Source: Streptomyces asiaticus
Lineage (GTDB): Bacteria > Actinomycetota > Actinomycetes > Streptomycetales > Streptomycetaceae
Direction: 5' to 3'
NCBI RefSeq assembly: GCF_018138715.1
Contig: NZ_JAGSHX010000006.1
Coordinates: forward strand, 4,588,001-4,652,000
Length of the DNA: 64,000 nucleotides
In this document: positions 36,153-49,098 of the stretch, one piece after another
How the letters are laid out: each line of letters begins with the position of its first letter
How positions within the stretch are numbered: the first letter of the stretch is position 1
Program-made: the position numbers and the translations under genes
Notes under the pieces: generated by a model
Databases searched by the model: none
What the model was told of the DNA's origin: nothing
Seen by the model: the letters and a program-made list of their open reading frames with translations, nothing else

Positions 36153-36470
36153 TCAGGCTCCTTGGGCTTTGGGCTGGGTCTCGGGCTGTGCGGCAGGCTC
36201 CACAGCCGGATGCCCGCCGAGACGGTTCCGCAGCCGCTGGTGCCACACCGGACGCTTCCGGGGCGGGACGTGGTCGACGCCACCGAGTGACCATGGGTTG
36301 CAGCGCAGGATGCGCCAGGCCGTCAGCGCCGTTCCTTTTACCGCGCCGTGCCGGTTGATGGCCGTATAGCCATAGTGCGAGCACGACGGGTAGTACTTGC
36401 AGACCGGTCCCAGCATCGGGCTGATGGTCCACTGGTACAGCTTGATCAACCACAGCAGCGGGTACTTCAT
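36153..36470 (-). CDS. yidD: Membrane protein insertion efficiency factor YidD
   Basis: 105 residues. Conserved [35 protein letters not shown] with the three Cys/His-rich positions, and [18 protein letters not shown]. Small peripheral membrane protein that aids YidC-dependent insertion. Its start overlaps rnpA by 4 bp and it ends 3 bp before yidC. Confidence 0.95.
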   Translation of the reverse strand: MKYPLLWLIKLYQWTISPMLGPVCKYYPSCSHYGYTAINRHGAVKGTALTAWRILRCNPWSLGGVDHVPPRKRPVWHQRLRNRLGGHPAVEPAAQPETQPKAQGA

Positions 36471-36850
36471 CGCGGCACCCCTCCCAGTAGCCGCTGCACT
36501 GCCGTGTCGAGATCGCGGGCCAGCTGGTCGTGACCCGCCTCACCCGCGCCGGGCAGCGCCCGTACGACCACAAGGCTACCTGCGGGAAATCGGTCGATGC
36601 GGTCCCGCATCAGATGGCGCAGTCTCCGCTTCACCAGATTGCGGACGACGGCGCCGCCGATCGCCTTGCTTACGACGAAACCCGCACGCGCCGGAGGAGC
36701 ACTCTCCCCGGATGCGTGCGGGTCCGTATCACCGCTGGTGAGGCCGGTACGAAGATGCACGACAAGGAGCGGGCGCCCGGCCCTGCGTCCTCGGCGTACC
36801 GCGGCCGCGAAGTCCTCGCGCCGCCTCAGCCGATGTTCGGTAGGCAGCAC
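36467..36850 (-). CDS. rnpA: Ribonuclease P protein component
   Basis: 127 residues from a GTG ([33 protein letters not shown]). The RNR motif region [24 protein letters not shown] is complete. Basic cofactor of the M1 RNA in tRNA 5' processing. It follows rpmH by 24 bp. Confidence 0.97.
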   Translation of the reverse strand: MLPTEHRLRRREDFAAAVRRGRRAGRPLLVVHLRTGLTSGDTDPHASGESAPPARAGFVVSKAIGGAVVRNLVKRRLRHLMRDRIDRFPAGSLVVVRALPGAGEAGHDQLARDLDTAVQRLLGGVPR

Positions 36851-36874
36851 GTCATGGACCTTGGGTCAGGCTGC

Positions 36875-37012
36875 TCAGGCCGACAGGCGGGCGCGACCCT
36901 TGCCACGGCGGGACGCGAGGATCGCGCGGCCGGCACGGGTGCGCATCCGCAGCCGGAAGCCGTGGGTCTTCGCGCGACGACGGTTGTTCGGCTGGAAGGT
37001 GCGCTTGCTCAC
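36875..37012 (-). CDS. rpmH: 50S ribosomal protein L34
   Basis: 45 residues from a GTG at 37012, [19 protein letters not shown], ending [13 protein letters not shown]. It is the first gene of the rpmH-rnpA-yidD-yidC-khpB operon and is divergent from dnaA, the classic origin arrangement. Its promoter is at 37189-37218. Confidence 0.97.
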   Translation of the reverse strand: MSKRTFQPNNRRRAKTHGFRLRMRTRAGRAILASRRGKGRARLSA

Positions 37013-37188
37013 TCGGGGGCTCCAGAAATGAATCGGATGGTGGAGGTCTATCGCTTGGCTGTCACCGTGCGCCCACGAGTAGCTCGCAATACGCCCGAGT
37101 GCACCGCTTCACGACCACGGGTCATCAGCCCGTGAATCCTTGCCCATCGGAGGCAGGCGGCAGCAGCCATCGACAACTCGACCTGGTT

Positions 37189-37218
37189 ACGGTACGCGCG
37201 GTTACGCCATCCGGTCAA
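37189..37218 (-). promoter_or_regulatory. rpmH promoter
   Basis: On the reverse strand TTGACC (37213-37218), 18 bp, TACCGT (37189-37194), about 175 bp before the rpmH GTG. Good housekeeping-sigma match. Confidence 0.65.
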
Positions 37219-37299
37219 ACCGGTGGCCGACACCCTGACAGCGCGCTGTCCACCACAGCCTAGGGGCAAGGGAACGCCCGGCGACATCGCATGGCACAT

Positions 37300-37354
37300 T
37301 TGTACACACCCTGTGGACAACGACTTGAACCGCGCACCCCGGCCTGACTACCGT
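37300..37354 (+). promoter_or_regulatory. dnaA promoter with two DnaA boxes
   Basis: DnaA boxes TTGTACACA (37300-37308, plus) and TTGTCCACA (37312-37320, minus strand) sit directly upstream of TTGAAC (37325-37330), 18 bp, TACCGT (37349-37354). Box-promoter overlap of this kind underlies dnaA autorepression in Streptomyces. A weaker box CTGTCCACC lies at 37246. With the rpmH promoter, this accounts for the 37013-37447 gap. Confidence 0.75.
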
Positions 37355-37447
37355 GGCTGAGCTCCGATTCCTTCACGCCCGTCCCGAGACCACGCATTCG
37401 TAGGACCTGTCGGCGTCCCCCACCCAGCGAGTGAGAGAGCGTGCCCT

Positions 37448-39328
37448 GTGGCTGACGTACCCGCCGATCTTGCCGCAGTGTGGCCACGAGTGCTCGAGCG
37501 GCTGCTGGGAGAGGGCTCCGGGCAGGGCGGACAAGGCGTCGAGGCCAAGGACGAGCACTGGATCAAGCGGTGCCAGCCCCTCGCGCTGGTCGCCGACACC
37601 GCACTGCTCGCCGTCCCCAATGAATTCGCCAAGGGCGTACTGGAGGGCCGGCTGGCCCCCGTCGTCAGCGAGACGCTGAGCCGGGAGTGCGGCCGCCCGA
37701 TCCGCATCGCGATCACCGTGGACGAGTCCGCCGGCGAACCGATCGTCCCCCCGCAGCCCCAGCGCGAGCAGCGCGAGTCCTACGAGAGCTACGACGGCCG
37801 GGACGGCTATGGCCGCCAGGCGCCGGACGATCTTCCGTCGGCCCGCCCCGCGTACCCCGGGTATCAGCAGTCGCGCCCCGAGCCGGGCGCCTGGCCGCGG
37901 GGCCGTGACGACTACGGCTGGCAGCAGCCCCGGCTCGGCGGCTTCCCCGAGAGCGACCCGTACGCCTCCCAGCGTGCCTCCTCCGGCTATGACCAGCAGC
38001 CCGGTTATGACCAGCAGCCCGGCTACGACCAGCAGCCGTACGAGCAGCCGCGCGGCGACTACCGCGGCCCGGGTGCCGAGCGCCCCGGGCCGGGCCACGG
38101 CCACGGTCACGGCGGCGGTCCCGGTGGCATCCCCGGCCCCGGGGCGAGCCCCGAGCGCCCGCCGTACGAGCAGCGCCACGATCTGCCCGACCCGCTCGAG
38201 CGCGCCCGCGGCGGACCGCCCGTGCTGCCCTCGCAGACCGGCGCCCCCGGCCCGCTCGCCGCCCAGCCCGCGCCCGCGTCCGGCCCCGGTGAGCCGACCG
38301 CGCGGCTGAACCCCAAGTACCTCTTCGACACCTTCGTCATCGGTGCGTCCAACCGCTTCGCGCACGCCGCGGCGGTCGCCGTCGCCGAGGCCCCGGCCAA
38401 GGCGTACAACCCGCTGTTCATCTACGGCGAGTCCGGCCTCGGCAAGACCCACCTGCTGCATGCCATCGGGCACTACGCGCGCAGCCTCTACCCCGGCACC
38501 CGGGTGCGCTATGTGAGCTCGGAGGAGTTCACCAACGAGTTCATCAACTCCATCCGCGACGGCAAGGCGGACGCGTTCCGCAAGCGCTACCGCGACATGG
38601 ACATCCTGCTGGTCGACGACATCCAGTTCCTGGCGAGCAAGGAGTCGACGCAGGAGGAGTTCTTCCACACCTTCAATACGCTCCACAACGCCAACAAACA
38701 GATCGTGCTCTCCTCCGACCGGCCGCCCAAGCAGCTGGTCACCCTGGAGGACCGGCTCCGCAACCGCTTCGAGTGGGGCCTGATCACCGATGTGCAGCCG
38801 CCGGAGCTGGAGACGCGCATCGCGATCCTCCGCAAGAAGGCGGTGCAGGAGCAGCTGAACGCGCCGCCGGAGGTGCTGGAGTTCATCGCCTCGCGGATCT
38901 CCCGCAACATCCGTGAGCTGGAGGGCGCGCTGATCAGAGTGACGGCCTTCGCGAGCCTGAACCGGCAGCCGGTGGACCTCGGACTCACCGAGATCGTGCT
39001 GAAGGATCTGATCCCCGGCGGCGAGGACGCGGCCCCGGAGATCACCGCCACCGCGATCATGGCCGCGACCGCCGACTACTTCGGGCACACGGTCGACGAT
39101 CTGTGCGGCGCCTCCCGCAGCCGGGTGCTGGTCACCGCGCGGCAGATCGCGATGTACCTCTGCCGGGAGCTGACCGATCTCTCGCTGCCCAAGATCGGCG
39201 CGCAGTTCGGCGGCCGCGACCATACGACGGTGATGCACGCCGACCGCAAGATCAGGGCGCTGATGGCCGAGCGGCGCTCCATCTACAACCAGGTGACCGA
39301 GCTGACCAACCGCATCAAGAACGGCTGA
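37448..39328 (+). CDS. dnaA: Chromosomal replication initiator DnaA
   Basis: 626 residues, longer than the 450-residue norm because domain II is a 190-residue acidic, Pro/Gly/Gln/Tyr-rich linker with three GYDQQP-type repeats, a Streptomyces feature. Domain I: residues 1-95. Domain III AAA+: [21 protein letters not shown] (Walker A near 327) and [11 protein letters not shown] (Walker B near 388), sensor [10 protein letters not shown]. Domain [24 protein letters not shown], the DNA-binding signature. Binds the boxes of the adjacent oriC. Confidence 0.98.
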   Translation: MADVPADLAAVWPRVLERLLGEGSGQGGQGVEAKDEHWIKRCQPLALVADTALLAVPNEFAKGVLEGRLAPVVSETLSRECGRPIRIAITVDESAGEPIVPPQPQREQRESYESYDGRDGYGRQAPDDLPSARPAYPGYQQSRPEPGAWPRGRDDYGWQQPRLGGFPESDPYASQRASSGYDQQPGYDQQPGYDQQPYEQPRGDYRGPGAERPGPGHGHGHGGGPGGIPGPGASPERPPYEQRHDLPDPLERARGGPPVLPSQTGAPGPLAAQPAPASGPGEPTARLNPKYLFDTFVIGASNRFAHAAAVAVAEAPAKAYNPLFIYGESGLGKTHLLHAIGHYARSLYPGTRVRYVSSEEFTNEFINSIRDGKADAFRKRYRDMDILLVDDIQFLASKESTQEEFFHTFNTLHNANKQIVLSSDRPPKQLVTLEDRLRNRFEWGLITDVQPPELETRIAILRKKAVQEQLNAPPEVLEFIASRISRNIRELEGALIRVTAFASLNRQPVDLGLTEIVLKDLIPGGEDAAPEITATAIMAATADYFGHTVDDLCGASRSRVLVTARQIAMYLCRELTDLSLPKIGAQFGGRDHTTVMHADRKIRALMAERRSIYNQVTELTNRIKNG

Positions 39329-39358
39329 GAGGGGCCCTCAGGGCCACCGCGAACCGCT

Positions 39359-39398
39359 GAAGGGCGCTCCGGGACGGACATCTCCCGGGGCGCCCTTC
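39359..39398 (+). terminator. dnaA terminator
   Basis: A 16-bp stem with one G-T pair (GAAGGGCGCTCCGGGA), 8-nt loop, 30 bp past the dnaA stop. Confidence 0.75.
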
Positions 39399-39408
39399 GC
39401 CGTCTCCG

Positions 39409-39447
39409 CTCGTCACATCGCCTCGTCACATCGCCTCGTCACAGCGC
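39409..39447 (+). repeat. Three tandem 13-mers at the dnaA edge of oriC
   Basis: CTCGTCACATCGC twice exactly, then CTCGTCACAGCGC with one change, head to tail, between the dnaA terminator and the first DnaA box. Confidence 0.95.
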
Positions 39448-39503
39448 CGTCCCTCGTCGTTCACCGCTACGAAGCTGTTCGATTCCCTGCCCGGCCGACC
39501 CGG

Positions 39504-40066
39504 TTCTCCACAGATCCACAGCTCATCCACCGTCCACACCCTGGGGACATGGGAGTTGTCCCGATCGCGTCCACAGGGCGTCCGGTGGAAAGGGGATCTC
39601 CCGAGGTCAGCCGGTTGTGGAATTGTGGCTAACGGGAGTCCACAGACTGTGGACGATCGAGCTGCCCACAGGCCGCGCGTCAGCTTGTCCACCGACAACC
39701 CACAGCCGAAGGCCCGTTGCCCACAGCTTCTCCACACCGCTGTCCACTGTTCGGCAACGAAACGGCCACGGTCACCAGGCCGAGTGAAAGGCGTCACACC
39801 GAAGAGGCGGGTTGGGCTGTGGGGAAGGTGGGTAAAACTGGGGACGGCGCTGGGGAGAACCGGGCGATGTCTGTGCATCGCATGTGCAGAACTCTTCGGC
39901 GTCCACAGAAAGCCCTGGTTGTCCACCGCCTCCACCCACAGGCCCGGTGGACAAAAAATCGCCTCTGACCAGGGCCGATCGAGTTTTCCACGGTTTCCAC
40001 AGGGCCTACTACTACGACCACATAGAGATAGCGAGGAAACCGCTTCGAAGTGGGGCCTGTGCACAA
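39504..40066. other. Chromosomal replication origin oriC
   Basis: The dnaA-dnaN gap holds about twenty DnaA-box-like 9-mers. Plus strand: 39504 TTCTCCACA, 39530 CCGTCCACA, 39567 GCGTCCACA, 39636 GAGTCCACA, 39662 CTGCCCACA, 39685 TTGTCCACC, 39696 CAACCCACA, 39717 TTGCCCACA, 39728 TTCTCCACA, 39740 CTGTCCACT, 39899 GCGTCCACA, 39919 TTGTCCACC, 39932 CCACCCACA, 39984 TTTTCCACG, 39993 GTTTCCACA. Minus strand: 39616 AATTCCACA, 39648 TCGTCCACA, 39818 TTCCCCACA, 39946 TTGTCCACC, 40058 TTGTGCACA. Number, degenerate sequence and mostly one orientation fit the known Streptomyces origin. Confidence 0.95.
39984..40014 (+). other. Candidate basal unwinding element (tandem DnaA boxes, G/C step, DnaA-trios)
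   Basis: Two abutting DnaA boxes (TTTTCCACG 39984-39992, GTTTCCACA 39993-40001), four bases GGGC, then CTACTACTA (40006-40014), equal to three 3'-GAT-5' DnaA-trios on the other strand. This is the order of the unwinding module described in B. subtilis oriC. Function inferred. Confidence 0.55.
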
Positions 40067-40214
40067 CCTCGGGCCGAGCCGCCCGACACCCCGCACACCG
40101 ACTTGACCCCGAGCCGCACCGACTGTCGGCGGCGTGCGTCAGACTGGTCTCCGGCAACACAGCCGACGACGAAGGCCAGCAGGGCGAGCCAGCAACAGCA
40201 GGAGGCGGCTTACG

Positions 40215-41345
40215 GTGAAGATCCGGGTGGAGCGCGATGTACTCGCGGAGGCAGTGGCCTGGACGGCCCGCAGCCTCCCGGCCCGACCGCCGGTGCCCGT
40301 CCTCGCGGGGATCCTGATGAAGGCGGAGGAAGGCGCGCTCAGCCTCTCCGGCTTCGACTACGAGGTCTCGGCCCGCGTTTCGGTGGAGGCCGACATCGAG
40401 GACGACGGCACCGTCCTCGTCTCCGGCCGCCTCCTCGCCGACATCTGCCGGGCCCTTCCCAACCGCCCTGTGGAGATCTCCAGCGACGGCGTGCGGGTGA
40501 CCGTGGTCTGCGGCTCCTCGCGATTCACACTCCACACCCTGCCTGTGGAGGAGTACCCGGCACTGCCGCAGATGCCGACCGCGACCGGCACCGTCCCCGG
40601 TGAGGTCTTCGCCTCCGCCGCGGCCCAGGTCGCCATCGCCGCCGGCCGTGACGACACCCTGCCGGTGCTCACGGGTGTGCGGATCGAGATCGAGGGTGAC
40701 ACCGTCACGCTGGCCTCCACCGACCGCTACCGCTTCGCGGTCCGCGAGTTCCTGTGGAAGCCCGAGACCCCCGACATCTCCGCCGTCGCGCTGGTGCCCG
40801 CCAAGACGCTCCTCGACACCGCCAAGTCGCTGACCAGCGGTGACACCGTCGCGCTCGCGCTCTCCGGCTCGGGCGCCGGCGAGGGCCTGATCGGCTTCGA
40901 GGGCGCCGGGCGCCGTACCACCACCCGGCTGCTCGAGGGCGACCTGCCGAAGTACCGCACGCTCTTCCCCACCGAGTTCAACTCGGTCGCGGTGATCGAG
41001 ACCGCCCCGTTCGTCGAGGCCGTCAAGCGTGTGGCCCTGGTCGCCGAGCGCAACACCCCGGTGCGGCTCAGCTTCGAGCAGGGCGTGCTGATCCTGGAGG
41101 CCGGATCCAGCGACGACGCACAGGCTGTGGAAAGGGTGGACGCCCAGCTCGACGGCGACGACATCTCGATCGCCTTCAACCCGACGTTCCTGCTGGACGG
41201 CCTCAGCGCGATCGACTCGCCGGTCGCCCAGCTGTCCTTCACCACCTCGACCAAGCCCGCCCTGCTGAGTGGCAAGCCCGCCATGGACGCCGAGGCGGAC
41301 GAGGCGTACAAGTACCTGATCATGCCGGTCCGACTGAGTGGCTGA
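40215..41345 (+). CDS. dnaN: DNA polymerase III beta sliding clamp
   Basis: 376 residues from a GTG (MKIRVERDVLAEAVAW) with AGGAGG upstream. Three clamp domains; the DNA-facing and clamp-binding regions include TDRYRFAVREF and the C-terminal YKYLIMPVRLSG that ends the hydrophobic pocket. It tethers the polymerase. An in-frame start at 40134 lies inside oriC and is rejected. Confidence 0.97.
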   Translation: MKIRVERDVLAEAVAWTARSLPARPPVPVLAGILMKAEEGALSLSGFDYEVSARVSVEADIEDDGTVLVSGRLLADICRALPNRPVEISSDGVRVTVVCGSSRFTLHTLPVEEYPALPQMPTATGTVPGEVFASAAAQVAIAAGRDDTLPVLTGVRIEIEGDTVTLASTDRYRFAVREFLWKPETPDISAVALVPAKTLLDTAKSLTSGDTVALALSGSGAGEGLIGFEGAGRRTTTRLLEGDLPKYRTLFPTEFNSVAVIETAPFVEAVKRVALVAERNTPVRLSFEQGVLILEAGSSDDAQAVERVDAQLDGDDISIAFNPTFLLDGLSAIDSPVAQLSFTTSTKPALLSGKPAMDAEADEAYKYLIMPVRLSG

Positions 41346-41450
41346 AACCCGAGCGAATGAGCAGGTGTAGCCCACATCTGTGCGGCTACCCGGCGGCGTA
41401 GGCTCGGATTCACCGCGAAACGCAACGGACTACGGCACAAAGGATCACTG

Positions 41451-42332
41451 ATGGAGCTCGGTCTCATCGGCCTCGGCAAGATGGGCGGCAACATGCGCGA
41501 GCGCATCCGCCGCGCAGGCCACACCGTCATCGGATACGACCGCAACCCGGACGTCGCCGATGTTCACAGCATCGATGAGCTCGTCAACAGCCTCAAGGGC
41601 CCGCGAGTGGTGTGGGTCATGGTCCCGGCGGGCGTCCCCACCCAGATCACCATCGACGAGCTGGCCGAGCTGCTGTCGCCCGGCGACATCGTCGTGGACG
41701 GCGGGAACTCCCGCTGGACCGACGACGAGAAGCACGCCGAGCAGCTCAACGCCAAGGGCATAGGCTTCGTCGACTGCGGTGTATCCGGCGGTGTCTGGGG
41801 CCTGGAGAACGGCTACGCGCTGATGTACGGCGGCGCCGCCGACCATGTGGCCCAGGTCCAGCCGATCTTCGACGCGCTCAAGCCCGAGGGCGAGGTCGGC
41901 GCCGTCCACGCCGGCAAGGTCGGCGCGGGCCACTTCGCCAAGATGGTCCACAACGGCATTGAGTACGCGATGATGCAGGCGTACGCGGAGGGCTGGGAGC
42001 TGCTGGAGAAGGTGGACTCGGTCACCGACGTCCGCGAGGTCTTCCGCTCCTGGCAGGAGGGCACGGTCATCCGCTCCTGGCTGCTGGACCTGGCGGTCCG
42101 CGCCCTGGACGAGGACGAGCACCTGGGCAAGCTGCGGGGCTACGCGGAGGACTCCGGTGAGGGCCGCTGGACCGTGGAGGCCGCGATCGACAACGCCGTG
42201 CCGCTGCCCGCGATCACCGCGTCGCTCTTCGCCCGCTTCGCCTCCCGCCAGGAGGACTCGCCGCAGATGAAGATGGTCGCCGCGCTGCGCAATCAGTTCG
42301 GTGGCCACGCGGTCGAGAGCAACGAGAAGTAA
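41451..42332 (+). CDS. gnd: 6-phosphogluconate dehydrogenase, decarboxylating (short form)
   Basis: 293 residues, the short YqeC-like class, not the 470-residue form. NAD(P) motif GLIGLGKMGGNMRERIRRAG; catalytic block VDCGVSGGVWGLENGYALM; GAGHFAKMVHNGIEYAMMQ with the catalytic Lys. Converts 6-phosphogluconate to ribulose-5-phosphate in the pentose phosphate route. Its place between dnaN and recF is conserved in Streptomyces and mycobacteria. Confidence 0.95.
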   Translation: MELGLIGLGKMGGNMRERIRRAGHTVIGYDRNPDVADVHSIDELVNSLKGPRVVWVMVPAGVPTQITIDELAELLSPGDIVVDGGNSRWTDDEKHAEQLNAKGIGFVDCGVSGGVWGLENGYALMYGGAADHVAQVQPIFDALKPEGEVGAVHAGKVGAGHFAKMVHNGIEYAMMQAYAEGWELLEKVDSVTDVREVFRSWQEGTVIRSWLLDLAVRALDEDEHLGKLRGYAEDSGEGRWTVEAAIDNAVPLPAITASLFARFASRQEDSPQMKMVAALRNQFGGHAVESNEK

Positions 42333-42389
42333 CCACCCCTCGGGGTCGGAAGCAAGCAGTACTGCCGGGGGAGGTCGGCGCAGCCCACT

Positions 42390-43532
42390 ATGCACGTCAC
42401 GCATCTCTCGCTCGCCGACTTCCGCTCGTACGTCCGGGCCGAGGTGGCGCTCGACCCGGGCGTCACGGCCTTCGTCGGGCCCAACGGCCAGGGCAAGACC
42501 AATCTCGTCGAGGCCGTCGGCTATCTCGCCACCCTCGGCAGCCACCGGGTCTCCTCCGACGCCCCGCTGGTGCGCATGGGCGCGGAGCGGGCCGTGGTCC
42601 GGGCCGCGGTCGTCCAGGGGGACCGGCAGCAGCTGATCGAGCTCGAGCTCAACCCGGGCAGGGCCAACCGCGCCCGTATCAATCGATCGTCGCAGGTCAA
42701 ACCGCGTGATGTGCTGGGGATCCTGCGGTCGGTGCTGTTCGCGCCCGAGGACCTGGCCCTGGTCAAGGGCGATCCGGGCGAGCGCCGCCGGTTCATGGAC
42801 GAGCTGATCACCGCGCGGGCGCCCCGGATGGCGGGGGTCCGCTCCGACTACGACCGGGTGCTGAAGCAGCGCAACACCCTGCTGAAGACCGCCGCCCTGG
42901 CCCGGCGCCACGGTTCGCGCGGCGGGGGCGGCGACACGGCGCTGTCCACCCTCGACGTCTGGGACCAGCATCTGGCCCGGGCCGGTGCCGAGTTGCTCGT
43001 CCAGCGGCTCGATCTGATCTCCGTGCTCCAGCCGCTCGCCGACAAGGCGTACGAGCAGCTCGCCCCCGGCGGCGGCCCGGTGCTGCTGGAGTACCGCGGC
43101 TCGGCCGGTGAGGGGCTGGCCGACGCGGGCAGCCGCGAGGAGCTGTACGAGCTGCTGATGGCCGCCCTCACCGAGGCCCGTAAGCAGGAGATCGAGCGGG
43201 GGGTCACGCTGGTGGGCCCGCACCGCGACGACCTGGTGCTCAAGCTGGGCCGGCTCCCGGCGAAGGGCTACGCCAGCCATGGCGAGTCCTGGTCGTACGC
43301 CCTCGCCCTGCGGCTGGCCTCCTACGATCTGCTGCGCACCGAGGCGGGCGAGCCGGTGCTGGTGCTCGACGACGTCTTCGCGGAGCTGGACGAGCGGCGC
43401 CGGGAGCGGCTGGCCGAGCTGGTCGCCCCCGGGGAGCAGGTGCTGGTGACCGCGGCGGTGGAGGACGACGTCCCGCATGTGCTGGCCGGTACGCGCTTTG
43501 CGGTGTCCGAGGGCGAGGTGCGGCGCGCATGA
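42390..43532 (+). CDS. recF: DNA replication and repair protein RecF
   Basis: 380 residues; SMC-like ATPase with Walker [25 protein letters not shown] near residue 30, the signature [17 protein letters not shown], and Walker [21 protein letters not shown]. It helps load RecA on gaps with RecO and RecR. It overlaps the dciA start by 4 bp. Confidence 0.97.
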   Translation: MHVTHLSLADFRSYVRAEVALDPGVTAFVGPNGQGKTNLVEAVGYLATLGSHRVSSDAPLVRMGAERAVVRAAVVQGDRQQLIELELNPGRANRARINRSSQVKPRDVLGILRSVLFAPEDLALVKGDPGERRRFMDELITARAPRMAGVRSDYDRVLKQRNTLLKTAALARRHGSRGGGGDTALSTLDVWDQHLARAGAELLVQRLDLISVLQPLADKAYEQLAPGGGPVLLEYRGSAGEGLADAGSREELYELLMAALTEARKQEIERGVTLVGPHRDDLVLKLGRLPAKGYASHGESWSYALALRLASYDLLRTEAGEPVLVLDDVFAELDERRRERLAELVAPGEQVLVTAAVEDDVPHVLAGTRFAVSEGEVRRA

Positions 43533-44089
43533 CGGACGGGATGGACCAGCCCGCGCGGCCCTCGGCGGCGTCCGGGCCTTCGCCGGTGCCCGAGCCCTCG
43601 GGGGTCGATCTCGCGCGGGTGGCGCTGCGCGCCGCCAAGGAGCAGGCGCGCGCCCGGGGAGCCGCGGCCCAGCAGAAGAAGCAGGCGCGCAGAGGGGGCC
43701 TGCGCTCCGGCGCGCGCGCCGATGGCCGCGATCCGCTTCCACTCGGTGCGGCGATCAACCGGCTGATCACCGAGCGTGGCTGGGAGACCCCGGCCGCGGT
43801 CGGCGGGGTGATGGGCCGCTGGCCCCAGATGGTGGGCCCCGAGGTGGCCCAGCACTGCGAGCCCCAGCGCTATGACGAGGACGCCCGGGTGCTCACGGTG
43901 CGCTGTGACTCCACGGCGTGGGCGACCCAGCTGCGGCTGCTCGCGCCCCAGCTCGTGGCCCGGCTCAACGCCGATCTGGGCCAGGGCACGGTGAAGCTGA
44001 TCAAGGTTCTGGGCCCCGGCGGCCCACCCCGGCGCTATGGCTCGCTGCGCTCCCCGGGCTCCACGGGCCCGGGGGACACCTACGGCTGA
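43529..44089 (+). CDS. dciA: DciA (DUF721) helicase operator protein
   Basis: 186 residues. A disordered, Arg/Ala/Gln-rich N-terminus is followed by the DUF721 domain ([35 protein letters not shown], residues about 75-165). DciA is the ancestral DnaB-operating protein in bacteria without DnaC or DnaI; mycobacterial homologues occupy the same locus between recF and gyrB. ATGA coupling with recF. Confidence 0.93.
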   Translation: MTDGMDQPARPSAASGPSPVPEPSGVDLARVALRAAKEQARARGAAAQQKKQARRGGLRSGARADGRDPLPLGAAINRLITERGWETPAAVGGVMGRWPQMVGPEVAQHCEPQRYDEDARVLTVRCDSTAWATQLRLLAPQLVARLNADLGQGTVKLIKVLGPGGPPRRYGSLRSPGSTGPGDTYG

Positions 44090-46428
<2,339 letters not shown>

Positions 46429-46470
46429 GTCGGCCCCCAGCCGCAGACGACAGAAGGACTTTGACCAGCA

Positions 46471-49095
46471 ATGGCCGACGAGAACACCCCGAACACGCCC
46501 GACGATCTGACCCCCGACGAGCTCGCCGAAGGCGCCGCCCTCCGCGTCGAGCCGGTCGGCCTCGAGACGGAGATGCAGCGCTCGTACCTCGATTACGCGA
46601 TGAGCGTGATCGTCAGCCGTGCGCTGCCCGACGTCCGGGACGGCCTCAAGCCGGTGCACCGCCGGGTGCTGTACGCGATGTACGACGGCGGGTACCGCCC
46701 CGAGAAGGGCTTCTACAAGTGCGCCCGCGTCGTCGGCGACGTCATGGGCACCTACCACCCGCACGGCGACTCGTCGATCTACGACGCGCTGGTGCGACTG
46801 GCCCAGTCGTGGTCCATGCGGATGCCGCTGGTCGACTCCAACGGCAACTTCGGCTCCCCGGGCAACGACCCCGCGGCGGCCATGCGGTACACCGAGTGCA
46901 AGATGGCACCGCTGTCGATGGAGATGCTCCGGGACATCGACGAGGAGACCGTCGACTTCCAGGACAACTACGACGGCCGTAACCAGGAGCCGACGGTTCT
47001 GCCGGCCCGCTTCCCCAACCTGCTGATCAACGGCTCGGCGGGGATCGCGGTCGGCATGGCCACCAACATCCCGCCGCACAATCTGCGCGAGGTGGCCGAG
47101 GGCGCCCAGTGGGCCCTGGCCAACCCCGAGGCCACCCAGGAAGAGCTGCTCGACGCCCTGATCGACCGGATCAAGGGCCCGGACTTCCCGACCGGGGCGC
47201 TGGTCGTCGGCCGTAAGGGCATCGAGGAGGCGTACCGCACCGGGCGCGGCTCGATCACCATGCGCGCGGTGGTGGAGGTCGAGGAGATCCAGGGCCGGCA
47301 GTGCCTGGTGGTCACCGAGCTGCCGTACCAGGTGAACCCGGACAACCTCGCGCAGAAGATCGCCGACCTGGTGAAGGACGGCAAGGTCGGCGGCATCGCC
47401 GACGTCCGTGACGAGACCTCCTCGCGCACCGGCCAGCGCCTGGTCATCGTGCTCAAGCGGGACGCGGTCGCCAAGGTCGTCATCAACAACCTCTACAAGC
47501 ACACCGATCTACAGACCAACTTCGGCGCCAACATGCTGGCCCTGGTCGACGGTGTGCCGCGCACCCTCTCCCTGGACGCGTTCATCCGCAACTGGGTCAC
47601 CCACCAGGTCGAGGTCATCGTCCGGCGGACCCGCTTCCGGCTGCGCAAGGCCGAGGAGCGGGCGCACATCCTGCGCGGTCTGCTCAAGGCCCTGGACGCG
47701 ATCGACGAGGTCATCGCGCTGATCCGGCGCAGCGACACGGTGGAGATCGCGCGCGAGGGCCTGATGGGCCTGCTGGAGATCGACGAGATCCAGGCGAACG
47801 CGATCCTGGAGATGCAGCTGCGGCGGCTGGCCGCCCTGGAGCGTCAGAAGATCGTCCAGGAGCACGACGAGCTTCAGGCGAAGATCAACGAGTACAACGC
47901 GATCCTGGCCTCGCCCGAGCGACAGCGGCAGATCATCAGCGAGGAGCTGACCGCGATCGTCGAGAAGTTCGGCGACGACCGGCGCACCAAGCTGGTGCCC
48001 TTCGACGGCGACATGTCCATCGAGGACCTGATCGCCGAGGAGGACATCGTCGTCACGATCACGCGTGGCGGCTATGTGAAGCGCACCAAGACCGAGGACT
48101 ACCGCTCGCAGAAGCGCGGCGGCAAGGGCGTGCGCGGGACGAAGCTGAAGCAGGACGACATCGTCTCCCACTTCTTCGTCTCGACCACCCACCACTGGCT
48201 GCTGTTCTTCACCAACAAGGGCCGGGTCTACCGGGCGAAGGCGTACGAGCTCCCGGACGCGGGACGGGACGCGCGCGGCCAGCATGTGGCGAATCTGCTG
48301 GCCTTCCAGCCCGATGAGAAGATCGCGCGGATTCTCGCCATCCGGGACTACGAGGCGGTGCCGTATCTGGTGCTGGCCACCAAGTCCGGCCTGGTCAAGA
48401 AGACGCCGCTGAAGGACTACGACTCGCCCCGGTCGGGCGGTGTGATCGCGATCAACCTCCGGGAGATGGAGGACGGCCGCGAGGACGAGCTGATCGGTGC
48501 CGAGCTGGTCTCCTCCGCGGACGATCTGCTGCTGATCAGCAGGAAGGCCCAGTCGATCCGGTTCACCGCGACCGACGAGTCGCTGCGGCCGATGGGCCGC
48601 GCGACCTCCGGTGTGAAGGGCATGAGCTTCCGCGAGGGCGACGAACTCCTCTCGATGAATGTCGTCCGGCCCGGTACGTTCGTGTTCACCGCCACCGACG
48701 GCGGGTACGCGAAGCGGACCAATGTCGATGAGTACCGCGTCCAGGGGCGCGGTGGTCTCGGTATCAAGGCGGCGAAGATCGTCGAGGACCGTGGTTCCCT
48801 GGTCGGGGCGCTGGTGGTCGAGGAGACCGATGAGATCCTCGCCATCACGCTCAGCGGTGGCGTGATCCGCACCCGGGTCAATGAGGTCAGGGAGACGGGC
48901 CGTGACACCATGGGCGTCCAACTGATCAACCTGGGCAAGCGCGATGCCGTCGTCGGCGTCGCCCGGAACGCCGAGGCCGGTCGTGAGGCTGAAGAGGTCG
49001 AGGAAGAAACCGCGGCCATGAACGCGCCAGCCGAGGAGGCCGAGTCCGAGGCGGCCGAGGGCACAGCGCCCCCGGCCGACGAGACCGAGGAGTAA
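46471..49095 (+). CDS. gyrA: DNA gyrase subunit A
   Basis: 874 residues. Catalytic Tyr near residue 140 in [10 protein letters not shown]. The quinolone-determining segment [18 protein letters not shown] has Ser and Asp at the positions of E. coli S83 and D87, the susceptible type. The C-terminal beta-pinwheel carries the GyrA-box QKRGGKG. It ends in an acidic Glu/Ala tail. No intein. 42 bp after gyrB. Confidence 0.97.
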   Translation: MADENTPNTPDDLTPDELAEGAALRVEPVGLETEMQRSYLDYAMSVIVSRALPDVRDGLKPVHRRVLYAMYDGGYRPEKGFYKCARVVGDVMGTYHPHGDSSIYDALVRLAQSWSMRMPLVDSNGNFGSPGNDPAAAMRYTECKMAPLSMEMLRDIDEETVDFQDNYDGRNQEPTVLPARFPNLLINGSAGIAVGMATNIPPHNLREVAEGAQWALANPEATQEELLDALIDRIKGPDFPTGALVVGRKGIEEAYRTGRGSITMRAVVEVEEIQGRQCLVVTELPYQVNPDNLAQKIADLVKDGKVGGIADVRDETSSRTGQRLVIVLKRDAVAKVVINNLYKHTDLQTNFGANMLALVDGVPRTLSLDAFIRNWVTHQVEVIVRRTRFRLRKAEERAHILRGLLKALDAIDEVIALIRRSDTVEIAREGLMGLLEIDEIQANAILEMQLRRLAALERQKIVQEHDELQAKINEYNAILASPERQRQIISEELTAIVEKFGDDRRTKLVPFDGDMSIEDLIAEEDIVVTITRGGYVKRTKTEDYRSQKRGGKGVRGTKLKQDDIVSHFFVSTTHHWLLFFTNKGRVYRAKAYELPDAGRDARGQHVANLLAFQPDEKIARILAIRDYEAVPYLVLATKSGLVKKTPLKDYDSPRSGGVIAINLREMEDGREDELIGAELVSSADDLLLISRKAQSIRFTATDESLRPMGRATSGVKGMSFREGDELLSMNVVRPGTFVFTATDGGYAKRTNVDEYRVQGRGGLGIKAAKIVEDRGSLVGALVVEETDEILAITLSGGVIRTRVNEVRETGRDTMGVQLINLGKRDAVVGVARNAEAGREAEEVEEETAAMNAPAEEAESEAAEGTAPPADETEE

Positions 49096-49098
49096 GTC

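Noticed and set aside
37985..38045. GYDQQP repeats in dnaA as a mobile or regulatory repeat
   Set aside because: They are in frame in the disordered domain II, typical of Streptomyces DnaA.
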